Shown piece by piece: positions 44,785-52,239 of a stretch of DNA of 64,000 nt; the first letter of the stretch is position 1, and each line of letters starts with the position of its first letter. The stretch is from contig UQZJ01000005.1 in NCBI GenBank assembly GCA_900545495.1, positions 1 through 64,000 of the forward strand. The letters are read 5' to 3'. A program made the position numbers and the translations under genes. The notes under the pieces are model-generated. The model was not told where the DNA came from, ran no database searches, and saw nothing but the letters and a program-made list of their open reading frames with translations. Source of the DNA: an uncultured Eubacteriales bacterium. Its GTDB lineage: Bacteria; Bacillota; Clostridia; Oscillospirales; Oscillospiraceae.

Positions 44785-45621
44785 TTACTTGTTGTAGTTG
44801 AAGAAGCCTTCGCCGGACTTAATACCCAATTTGCCCGCACGAACCATCTTCCGGATCAGCACGTTTGCGCGATACTTGCTATCGTGGGTCTCGTTGAACA
44901 GCACGTCCATAATGTTCAGCACCACGTCCCAGCCGATCAGGTCGCCCAGATGCAGGGGGCCCATGGGGTGGTTGCAGCCCAGCTGCATAGCAATATCGAT
45001 ATCTTCTGCGGAGGCAACGCCTTCCTGCAGAACGCAAACGCCTTCATTGCAATAGGGGATCAGGATCTTGTTGACCACGAAGCCAGGAGCCTCGTTGACC
45101 ACCACGGGGGTCTTGCCGATCTCGGTGGAGAGGTTCTTGATGTAGTCCACCAGGTCAGCGGGGGTGTTGCCGCCGGCAATGACCTCCACCAGCTTCATGG
45201 CAGGCACCGGGTTGAAGAAGTGCATACCGATGAGGTGGTGCTTCAGGCCCTGGCCCATCTCGGTGATGGACAGAGAGGAGGTGTTGGAGGCGAAGATGGT
45301 CTCATCCTTGCACAGAGCATCCAGACGGCCCAGCAGCTCCTTCTTGACTTCCATGTTCTCGGCGACGCACTCGATGACCAGATCGGCATCGGCAGCGGCC
45401 TCGAACTCCTCGACCAGAACGCGGCTCATGATATCATCAGCAGCTTCCTGGGTCATCTTGCCCCTGGCGACCTTCTTGTTCAGGGAGGCGGCCAGCTTGT
45501 CCTTATGACGCTGTGCGCTTGCGGTGCTGGAAGCATACATCAGAGCGGTGTGGCCCTTCGCTGCGAAAACCTGAGCAATACCACTGCCCATTGTACCTGC
45601 GCCAAATACTGCTACTTTCAT
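44785..45621 (-). CDS. hbd: 3-hydroxybutyryl-CoA dehydrogenase
   Basis: A 278-residue NAD(P)-binding enzyme with the Rossmann motif VAVFGAGTMGSGIAQVFA at the start, the LFASNTSSLSIT region, HFFNPVPAMKLVEVI and a C-terminal helical domain with NHPMGPLHLGDLIGWD. It interconverts acetoacetyl-CoA and 3-hydroxybutyryl-CoA. ATG 45621 follows AGGAGGAACAATC; the longer frame upstream lacks such a site. Confidence 0.97.
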   Translation of the reverse strand: MKVAVFGAGTMGSGIAQVFAAKGHTALMYASSTASAQRHKDKLAASLNKKVARGKMTQEAADDIMSRVLVEEFEAAADADLVIECVAENMEVKKELLGRLDALCKDETIFASNTSSLSITEMGQGLKHHLIGMHFFNPVPAMKLVEVIAGGNTPADLVDYIKNLSTEIGKTPVVVNEAPGFVVNKILIPYCNEGVCVLQEGVASAEDIDIAMQLGCNHPMGPLHLGDLIGWDVVLNIMDVLFNETHDSKYRANVLIRKMVRAGKLGIKSGEGFFNYNK

Positions 45622-45703
45622 GATTGTTCCTCCTAATTCAAATTTTTCCATGAATTGCTTAATTATCAGGCTCACGCCTGTCAATTAACGATACGGTGCG
45701 GCG

Positions 45704-46483
45704 TTACTTATTCTGATAGGGCTCGTGCTTGCGCTTCTCCAGGAAAGCACCCATGCCCTCCTTCTGATCCGCCGTCTCAAAGCAGCTGCCGAACAGCTTC
45801 TCCTCAATAACGATGGCCTGATCCATATCGGTCTGCAGACCGTCGTTGATGGCCTTCTTGCAGGCGCGAACGGCGATGGGGGCGTTCTTGGCGATGGTCT
45901 GCGCCAGCTTCTCCGCGGCGGGCATCAGCTCCTCCAGCGGGTACACGGCGTTGACCAGACCGATGCGATACGCCTCGTCCGCCTTGATGTTCTTGGCGGT
46001 GTAAATCAGCTGCTTGGCCATGCCGGGGCTGACCAGACGCGCCAGACGCTGGGTGCCGCCGAAGCCGGGGGTAATGCCCAGACCGGTCTCGGGCTGACCG
46101 AACACAGCGGTATCGGCGCAGATACGGATATCACAGCTCATGCTCAGCTCGCAGCCGCCGCCCAGCGCGAAGCCGTTGACTGCGGCGATGGTGGGGATAG
46201 GCAGCGTCTCGATGCGGCGGAACACATCGTTGCCGTGCTTGCCGAATGCCTCGCCGCCCTCCTTCGTCAGCGTGCTCATCTCACCGATATCGGCGCCGGC
46301 CACGAAAGCCTTTTCGCCGCTGCCGGTGATGACCAGCGCATAAATATCCTGATCGGCGGTGACGATATCCACCAGCTCGTTCAGGTCGGACAGCACTTCG
46401 GAATTCAGAGCGTTCAGCGCCTTGGGCCGATTGATGGTGGCCACGGCGATATGCTCTTTCTTTTCCAGCAGAACATGAGTCAT
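45704..46483 (-). CDS. crt: 3-hydroxybutyryl-CoA dehydratase (crotonase)
   Basis: A 259-residue enoyl-CoA hydratase-family enzyme. The oxyanion-hole and catalytic segments are present: KAFVAGADIGEMS, ALGGGCELSMSCDIRI, FGQPETGLGITPGFGGTQRLARLVS with both catalytic Glu. It dehydrates 3-hydroxybutyryl-CoA to crotonyl-CoA and opens the butyrate operon. No thiolase gene is in the operon, so acetoacetyl-CoA formation must be encoded elsewhere. Confidence 0.95.
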   Translation of the reverse strand: MTHVLLEKKEHIAVATINRPKALNALNSEVLSDLNELVDIVTADQDIYALVITGSGEKAFVAGADIGEMSTLTKEGGEAFGKHGNDVFRRIETLPIPTIAAVNGFALGGGCELSMSCDIRICADTAVFGQPETGLGITPGFGGTQRLARLVSPGMAKQLIYTAKNIKADEAYRIGLVNAVYPLEELMPAAEKLAQTIAKNAPIAVRACKKAINDGLQTDMDQAIVIEEKLFGSCFETADQKEGMGAFLEKRKHEPYQNK

Positions 46484-46588
46484 ATCAATTCCTCCTTACA
46501 TCCTTGTCCGCCGCGGCGCACATGGCCGCGACAGTGTGTCAGGGGGAGGAACACGCCCTCTGGACAGGCTCCTCCTCATACATACTGT

Positions 46589-46617
46589 ATTATAGTAGAC
46601 CGTTAGAATTTTATCAA
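46589..46617 (-). promoter_or_regulatory. Promoter of the butyrate operon
   Basis: Minus strand: TTGATA (46617-46612), 17 bases, TATAAT (46594-46589). The divergent trmB promoter is about 120 bases away. The 46484-46809 gap holds these promoters and otherwise nothing I recognise. Confidence 0.85.
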
Positions 46618-46740
46618 GTCCAACCCGCGGCGCTTTCTCTTTTTTAGCAGTTTCCACAAAAGTGAACGCTGTTCTTTGCGCATTTTTAAGGTCGCACGGC
46701 GGTGTTTCGTGCGAAATTTACTGCCCGCCGGATTTCGGGT

Positions 46741-46769
46741 TTGCAAACCAACGGAAAATGTGGTATAAG
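46741..46769 (+). promoter_or_regulatory. Promoter of trmB
   Basis: TTGCAA (46741-46746), 17 bases, TATAAG (46764-46769). Confidence 0.7.
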
Positions 46770-46809
46770 TATCTGAAAATCTCTACCATATTTGGGAGGA
46801 CACTGCGCC

Positions 46810-47490
46810 ATGCGTATGCGTAAGAAGAAAAACCTGGTACCCCGGATGGAGGCCTGCGGCGGCTGTCTCGTCCGCGATCCCTTCGCCATGCGGGGACAGT
46901 GGCGGACGCTGATGCCGGAAGCGCGGGAGCTGCGGGTGGAGCTGGGCTGCGGCAAGGGCCGGTTCACGGCGGACACCGCCGCCGCGGAACCGGACGTGCT
47001 GCTCATCGCCGTGGAGAAGGTGCCGGACGCCATGGTGGTGGCCATGGAGCGGGTCACGGAGGCGGGACTGAAAAACGTGTTCTTCGTGGACGGCGACGCC
47101 GCGCTGCTGCCGGATATGTTCGCCTCTGGCGAGGTGGACCGCCTGTACATCAACTTCTGTGATCCGTGGCCCAAGAGCAACCAGAAAAAACGGCGGCTCA
47201 CCCACGGCAATTTTCTCAAGCAGTACCGCAAGGTGCTGTCCGAGGGCGGACAGCTCCACTTCAAGACCGACAACGACAAGCTGTTCGCGTGGTCGGTGGA
47301 GGAAATTCCCCAGTTCGGCTTTCAGCTGTCGGAGGTCACCACCGATCTCCACAAGGACGGCCCGGTAGGCGTCATGACCGACTACGAGCGGAAGTTCTTC
47401 AGCGAGGGTAAGAACATCAACCGCTGTGTGGCCACCATGGTGCCGTGGGAGGAGCCGGAGGCGCCGGAAGACGACGCGGAGGCGGAGTAA
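46810..47490 (+). CDS. trmB: tRNA (guanine-N7-)-methyltransferase
   Basis: A 226-residue SAM-dependent methyltransferase that modifies G46 of tRNA. Motifs: VELGCGKGRFTADTA (SAM site), AVEKVPDAMVVAMERV, and the TrmB signature YINFCDPWPKSNQKKRRLTHGNFL. ATG 46810 follows GGGAGGACACTGCGCC. It converges on sigG across a strong hairpin. Confidence 0.96.
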   Translation: MRMRKKKNLVPRMEACGGCLVRDPFAMRGQWRTLMPEARELRVELGCGKGRFTADTAAAEPDVLLIAVEKVPDAMVVAMERVTEAGLKNVFFVDGDAALLPDMFASGEVDRLYINFCDPWPKSNQKKRRLTHGNFLKQYRKVLSEGGQLHFKTDNDKLFAWSVEEIPQFGFQLSEVTTDLHKDGPVGVMTDYERKFFSEGKNINRCVATMVPWEEPEAPEDDAEAE

Positions 47491-47501
47491 ACGGCATAAC
47501 C

Positions 47502-47531
47502 AAGCGCGGCAGGGACTTCCCTGCCGCGCTT
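47502..47531. terminator. Terminator between convergent trmB and sigG
   Basis: AAGCGCGGCAGGGA and TCCCTGCCGCGCTT arms of 14 bp around a two-base loop. Confidence 0.8.
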
Positions 47532-47535
47532 TCTG

Positions 47536-48309
47536 CTACATATTCCGCCGGATGCTGTTGATGGCGCCCTTCTCCAGCCGGGACACCTGCGCCTGCGAGA
47601 TGCCGATCTCGCTGCTGACCTCCATCTGCGTCTTTCCCTGACAGAACCGCAGCGCCAGAATATGGCGCTCCCGCGGGTCCAGCCGGGAGATGGCCTCCTT
47701 CAGGGCGATGCGGTCCAGCCAGTTCTCGTCCGAGTTCCGCTCGTCCCGCACCTGGTCCATGACGCACACGGCGTCCCCGCCGCCGTCGGCGTACACCGGC
47801 TCGTACAGGCTGACCGGGTCTACGATGGCATCCATGGCGAACACCACGTCCTCCCGCGGGATATCCAGATAGCGGGCGATCTGCTCCACCGTAGGCTCCC
47901 GCTGGTTCTCCGCCAGCAGCTTCTCCCGGGCCTGTAAGACCTTGTAGGCCGTGTCCCGCATACTGCGGCTGACGCGGACGGCGCTGTTGTCCCGCAGATA
48001 GCGCCGGATCTCCCCCACGATCATCGGCACGCCGTAGGTGGAGAACCGCACCGGCTGGTTGATGTCAAAATTGTCGATGGCCTTCATCAGGCCGATACAG
48101 CCCACCTGAAAGAGGTCGTCCACATTCTCCCCCCGGCTCTGGAACCGCTGGAGCACCGACAGCACCAGCCGCAGATTGCCGCAGATCAGCTGCTCCCGCG
48201 CCGCCTTGTCGCCGGTCTTGGTACGGCGCAGCAGCGCCATCATCTCGTCATTTTTCAACACCGGCAGTCTGGCTGTGTTGATGCCGCAGATCTCTACCTT
48301 CCCCCGCAT
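47536..48309 (-). CDS. sigG: Sporulation sigma factor SigG
   Basis: A 257-residue sigma-70-family factor nearly collinear with Bacillus SigG: the N terminus KVEICGINTARLPVLKNDEM is the SigG-specific tail, then region 2 (NLRLVLSVLQRFQSRGENVDDLFQVGCIGLMKAIDNFD), region 3 and region 4 (GKTQMEVSSEIGISQAQVSRLEKGAI). SigG directs late forespore transcription after engulfment. ATG 48309 with GGAAGGA upstream is preferred to the GTG six codons earlier. Its presence means the organism, or its recent ancestor, forms endospores. Confidence 0.96.
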   Translation of the reverse strand: MRGKVEICGINTARLPVLKNDEMMALLRRTKTGDKAAREQLICGNLRLVLSVLQRFQSRGENVDDLFQVGCIGLMKAIDNFDINQPVRFSTYGVPMIVGEIRRYLRDNSAVRVSRSMRDTAYKVLQAREKLLAENQREPTVEQIARYLDIPREDVVFAMDAIVDPVSLYEPVYADGGGDAVCVMDQVRDERNSDENWLDRIALKEAISRLDPRERHILALRFCQGKTQMEVSSEIGISQAQVSRLEKGAINSIRRNM

Positions 48310-48444
48310 GAGCGCCCGTCCTTCCACTGTGATAGTGGCAGTATTTCCCGGCGCGGCAGCGGCTATTCCGCAGGGCGGAATGTTCCCGGAAACGACAGTA
48401 TGGGACAGGCGGCGCGGCGCATAGACTGCAACGGGGTGAGTGCG

Positions 48445-48732
48445 ATGCTGTGCAAATTTTCCATGCTGCGGCGCAAGGAGGTCATCAACCTCTGCGACGG
48501 CTCACGGCTGGGCTTCGTGGGCGATCTGGACATACAGGTGCCGGAGGGCACGGTGAAGGGCATCATCGTCTTCGGGCCGTGCCGCTTTTTCGGTCTGTTC
48601 GGACGCGGCGAGGATTTCTACATTCCATGGGAGTGCATCCGAAAGTTCGGGGATGACATCATCCTCATCGACAAGCCGTTCCAGAAGCGGCAGCCACCGC
48701 CGCCCCGCCGGAAAAAGGGGTGGTTCGGGTGA
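48445..48732 (+). CDS. YlmC/YmxH-type PRC-barrel protein
   Basis: A 95-residue protein with a PRC-barrel-like core: LRRKEVINLCDGSRLGFVGDLDIQ, GTVKGIIVFGPCRFFGLFGRGEDFYIPWECIRKFGDDIILID. This is the pattern of the YlmC/YmxH sporulation family; function is poorly known. It is divergent from sigG, which fits a sporulation link. The start ATG 48445 has GGGGTGAG upstream; a later ATG at 48463 is possible. Confidence 0.85.
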   Translation: MLCKFSMLRRKEVINLCDGSRLGFVGDLDIQVPEGTVKGIIVFGPCRFFGLFGRGEDFYIPWECIRKFGDDIILIDKPFQKRQPPPPRRKKGWFG

Positions 48733-48770
48733 AAAACAGCGCCTCCGCATGACCGGAGGCGCTGTTTTTT
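48733..48770. terminator. Terminator between convergent ylmC-like and glnS genes
   Basis: AAAACAGCGCCTCCG and CGGAGGCGCTGTTTTTT around a short loop; A and T runs on both sides. Confidence 0.85.
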
Positions 48771-48771
48771 C

Positions 48772-50502
48772 TTATTTCTTGAAGCTGTCCTTCAGGGACA
48801 CGCTGCGGTCGAACACCAGATGCTCCGCCGTGCAGTCCCGGTTGTCCATGCAGAAGTAGCCCACCCGCATGAACTGGAACGTGGGGGCGTTGACGCCGGT
48901 GCGGTTCTCCTGCTTGTCGAAGGCCTCCGCCACCTTGCGCATCTCCGGCTCCACCTTGCAGCCGTTGAGCACCGTCAGGCTGTCGGGATTCAGGCAGTCC
49001 AGGAAGTCCTTGTCCGGGCCGTCGGGCGTAGCGTCAGAGAACAGGTTGTCGTACAGGCGCACCTCGGCGTCCAGACAGTTCTCCGCGTCCACCCAGTGGA
49101 GCGTAGCGCCCTTGACCTTGCGGCCGTCGGCGGGGTCGCCGCCCCGGGAATCCGTGTCGTAGGTGCACAGCACCTCCACCACCCGGCCGCTCTCGTCCTT
49201 GACGCAGCCGGTGCAGGTGACAAGGTACGCGCCCTTCAGACGGCACTCCGGGCCGTTGGGGGTCAGGCGCTTGTACTTTGGCACCGGCACCTCCATGAAG
49301 TCGTCCTCCTCGATCCACAGGTGGCGGGAGAAGGTGATGTCATGGGTACCCTGCGCCGGGTCGGTAGGGTTATTCTCCACGGTGAACGTCTCGCTCTGCC
49401 CCTCGGGATAGTTGGTGACCGTCAGCTTCACCGGATGCAGCACCGCCATGGTGCGCTCGGCGTTGGCGTTCAGATCCTCCCGCAGACAGTGTTCCAGAAA
49501 ACCGTACTCGATGACGTTGGGGGACTTGGCCACGCCGATGCGCTCGCAGAAATTGCGGATGGACGCGGCGGTATAGCCCCGGCGGCGCAGACCGCACAGT
49601 GTGGGCATACGGGGATCGTCCCAGCCGGAGACATAGTGCTCCTCCACCAGCTTGCGCAGCTTCCGCTTGGACATCACCGTGTGGTCGATGCCCAGACGGG
49701 CGAACTCGATCTGACGGGGACGGGCGGGCAGCTCGCAGTGGTCGATGACCCAGTTGTACAGGGGGCGGTGGGCCTCAAACTCCAGCGAGCAAAGACTGTG
49801 GGTGATGCCTTCCAGCGCGTCCTGAATGGGATGGGCAAAGTCGTACATGGGATAGATGCACCACTTGTTGCCCTGCCGGTGGTGGCTCATGTGGTTGATA
49901 CGGTAGATCACCGGGTCGCGCATATTGAAGTTGCCGCTGGTCAGGTCGATCTTGGCCCGCAGCGTCATAGCGCCGTTGGGGAACTCCCCGGCGCGCATAC
50001 GGGCGAACAGATCCAGGCTCTCCTCCACAGGCCGGTCGCGGTAGGGGGACACGGCGGGGATGCCGATGTCTCCGCGATTCTGCTTGAACTCCTCCGGCGT
50101 CAGCTGGCACACATACGCCAGTCCCTTCTTGATGAGCAGCACCGCCTGACGGTAGTCCTCCTCAAAGTAGTCCGAGCCGTAGAAGAACCGGTCGCCCCAG
50201 TCGAAGCCCAGCCAGTGGATGTCCTGCTTGATGGCCTCCACGAACTCCTCGTCCTCCTTGGTGGGGTTGGTGTCGTCCATCCGCAGGTTGCACAGGCCGT
50301 TGTACTTCTCAGCGGTGCCGAAGTCGATGGTCAGCGCCTTGCAGTGACCGATGTGCAGATAGCCGTTGGGCTCCGGCGGAAAACGGGTGTGGACGGTCAT
50401 TCCCTGGAACTGACCACCCTCTGCGATGTCCTCGTCGATGAAATTCAGGATAAAGTTTTTGCCGGACTCCTCGGTTTCAGGGGTCTTGATTTCCTCGGCC
50501 AT
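48772..50502 (-). CDS. glnS: Glutaminyl-tRNA synthetase
   Basis: A class I synthetase of 576 residues. The HIGH motif is PPEPNGYLHIGHCKA, and the KMSKS motif appears as VMSKRKLRKL. The C-terminal half forms the two anticodon-binding beta-barrels. GlnRS is less common in Clostridia than the GatCAB route, so this suggests direct charging of tRNA-Gln. ATG 50502 is chosen over the GTG four codons upstream because that GTG overlaps the AAGGAG site. Confidence 0.96.
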   Translation of the reverse strand: MAEEIKTPETEESGKNFILNFIDEDIAEGGQFQGMTVHTRFPPEPNGYLHIGHCKALTIDFGTAEKYNGLCNLRMDDTNPTKEDEEFVEAIKQDIHWLGFDWGDRFFYGSDYFEEDYRQAVLLIKKGLAYVCQLTPEEFKQNRGDIGIPAVSPYRDRPVEESLDLFARMRAGEFPNGAMTLRAKIDLTSGNFNMRDPVIYRINHMSHHRQGNKWCIYPMYDFAHPIQDALEGITHSLCSLEFEAHRPLYNWVIDHCELPARPRQIEFARLGIDHTVMSKRKLRKLVEEHYVSGWDDPRMPTLCGLRRRGYTAASIRNFCERIGVAKSPNVIEYGFLEHCLREDLNANAERTMAVLHPVKLTVTNYPEGQSETFTVENNPTDPAQGTHDITFSRHLWIEEDDFMEVPVPKYKRLTPNGPECRLKGAYLVTCTGCVKDESGRVVEVLCTYDTDSRGGDPADGRKVKGATLHWVDAENCLDAEVRLYDNLFSDATPDGPDKDFLDCLNPDSLTVLNGCKVEPEMRKVAEAFDKQENRTGVNAPTFQFMRVGYFCMDNRDCTAEHLVFDRSVSLKDSFKK

Positions 50503-50616
50503 GATCTTTCTCACACTCCTTGTTGTCGTAATCGTAAATTGTGCATAAAGCGGTTTATAATTATACCTGCCGCCGCCGGGAATTGCAAGAGGTTTACCGT
50601 CCTTCCCGCAAAAAAG

Positions 50617-51192
50617 TCACAGTGCGTCGAATTCCTCCCGGGTCAGCAGCAGATCCAGCGCCTCCAAAAGGCCATTGGCGGTCAGTCTGGACGGCAGTCC
50701 CAGCCGCTGTTGGAGCGCGGCGCGTCTGGCGGCAGAGTCCGGGCCGATCAAGCCCTTTTCCAGCAGATCCGCCTTGGTCAGTCCCGTCCGCTGCGGGGTA
50801 TCGGAGCCGTCCTCAAACGTGGCGCCCGCCCGGCGCAGAGCCTCCACCAGCACCTCCGGCGGCATTCCCTCCACGCCCAGCTTGCCCTCCTTGCCGCCCC
50901 TGCGCTTGCGGCGCTCCTTGCCGTATACGTCCGGCACATAGGCCTGCTTCAGCTTCTCCGGCGGGATGACGCCCTTGAGATGGTTGCGGATGACGAAGCC
51001 GGCGCCATCGGGGTCGGTCAGCAATATCAGCCCCCGCGTCTGCGCCAGACGGCGGAGATAGGCGGTCTTTTCCCGGTCGTTGAACACGGCAAAGCCGCCT
51101 GTCTCCACCACCACGGCGTCCACCGCCTGCAAAAGCGTGTTTTTGTCGTAGCGGCCCTCCACCACGATGACCTCACGGATGCGGGGCTTCAT
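50617..51192 (-). CDS. rnmV: Ribonuclease M5
   Basis: A 191-residue TOPRIM nuclease that matures 5S rRNA. The TOPRIM motifs are VIVVEGRYDKNTL (catalytic Glu) and LLTDPDGAGFVIR (DxD). The family's C-terminal extension has basic KERRKRRGGKEGK. It overlaps holA by 4 bases, indicating translational coupling. Confidence 0.93.
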   Translation of the reverse strand: MKPRIREVIVVEGRYDKNTLLQAVDAVVVETGGFAVFNDREKTAYLRRLAQTRGLILLTDPDGAGFVIRNHLKGVIPPEKLKQAYVPDVYGKERRKRRGGKEGKLGVEGMPPEVLVEALRRAGATFEDGSDTPQRTGLTKADLLEKGLIGPDSAARRAALQQRLGLPSRLTANGLLEALDLLLTREEFDAL

Positions 51193-52238
51193 CGTTCACC
51201 TGCCAATTCCATGAGAAACAGCTTCAGCTCGCCCTCATCGTCCATACCGCGCTCGCTTTTCATGCGGCGATCCAGCCTTTGACAGCGCTTCACCGCCTGC
51301 CGGCACCAGTCGTGATCCACATTTTTCGCCGCCCCAAGCAGCATCTTAGCGGGATAGTCGCTGGTCATGCTCCACAGCTCCTTGAGCCAGATACTGTCCT
51401 TGCCGCCGTCCAGCGCCAGACGAGCCGTGTACAGCTTCCGCAGCTCCTTGCCCAACACCGCCAGAATGGCGATAGGCTCCGTCTGCATCCGCAGCAGGTC
51501 GCCGAGGACGGCGGCAGCCCGGTCGTATTTCCGCTCCGTGACGGCTCTGGTCATGTCGAAGACGCGGGCGTCCAGCACCGGCTCCGCCACGGCGTCGATA
51601 TCCGCGATGGTGATGCGCTCGTGCTTGGCGTAGGTGGCGATCTTCTCGATCTCCGGGATCAGCCCCCGCATCAGGCTGCCGCAGGTGAACAGCAGGTGAT
51701 CCGCCGCCGTCTGGTCGATGTCGTGGCCGGCGGCGGCAAACCGCCGCTTCAGCCATTTCAGCAGGTCGGAGCGCTCCTGCTGGGCGAACTCCACCTCCTG
51801 CACATGCTCGTTCAGGGCGGCGCACAGCTTCTTCATCTTCCCGTCCCGCTTGTAGGACACCTGCTCGTACAGAAACACCATGGTGCAGTAGGGCGGGAAA
51901 TCTGACAGCAGCTCGATGAGCGCCGTGCGCTGTCCCTCGTCCAGCTTGAAGATGTCCAGATCCGTAACCGTGACGAGGGTATGCTCCGCCATCATGGGCA
52001 TGGCCTCCGCCGTCTCCGCCAGCTCCTGCACCGTCAGTCCCTTGCCGCCCAAGCGGTGGTAGTTGAACTCCTCGAACCCGCCGGGGATCAGCAGCTCCTT
52101 CAGCTGCTGCACCATATTCTGGAGGAGATACCGCTCCTCGCCGTAAAAAATATACAGATTGGCCGGTACCCCCGCCTTGATGGCGGCGCGCAGCGCCTCA
52201 TAGCCGCCGCTTCGCCCGCGGCTTTCCTTCTTCGCCAT
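51189..52238 (-). CDS. holA: DNA polymerase III delta subunit
   Basis: A 349-residue clamp-loader delta subunit. The N-terminal AAA+-like domain starts NLYIFYGEERYLLQNMVQQLKELL, and the C-terminal domain includes YDRAAAVLGDLLRMQTEPIAILAVLGKELRKLYTARL. It opens the sliding clamp during loading. It lies between comEC (1-base gap) and rnmV, an arrangement common in Firmicutes. Confidence 0.93.
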   Translation of the reverse strand: MAKKESRGRSGGYEALRAAIKAGVPANLYIFYGEERYLLQNMVQQLKELLIPGGFEEFNYHRLGGKGLTVQELAETAEAMPMMAEHTLVTVTDLDIFKLDEGQRTALIELLSDFPPYCTMVFLYEQVSYKRDGKMKKLCAALNEHVQEVEFAQQERSDLLKWLKRRFAAAGHDIDQTAADHLLFTCGSLMRGLIPEIEKIATYAKHERITIADIDAVAEPVLDARVFDMTRAVTERKYDRAAAVLGDLLRMQTEPIAILAVLGKELRKLYTARLALDGGKDSIWLKELWSMTSDYPAKMLLGAAKNVDHDWCRQAVKRCQRLDRRMKSERGMDDEGELKLFLMELAGER

Positions 52239-52239
52239 A

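Noticed and set aside
48820..51282. An 820-codon plus-strand frame opposite glnS and rnmV
   Set aside because: Antisense shadow in high-GC DNA; glnS and rnmV carry full family motifs.
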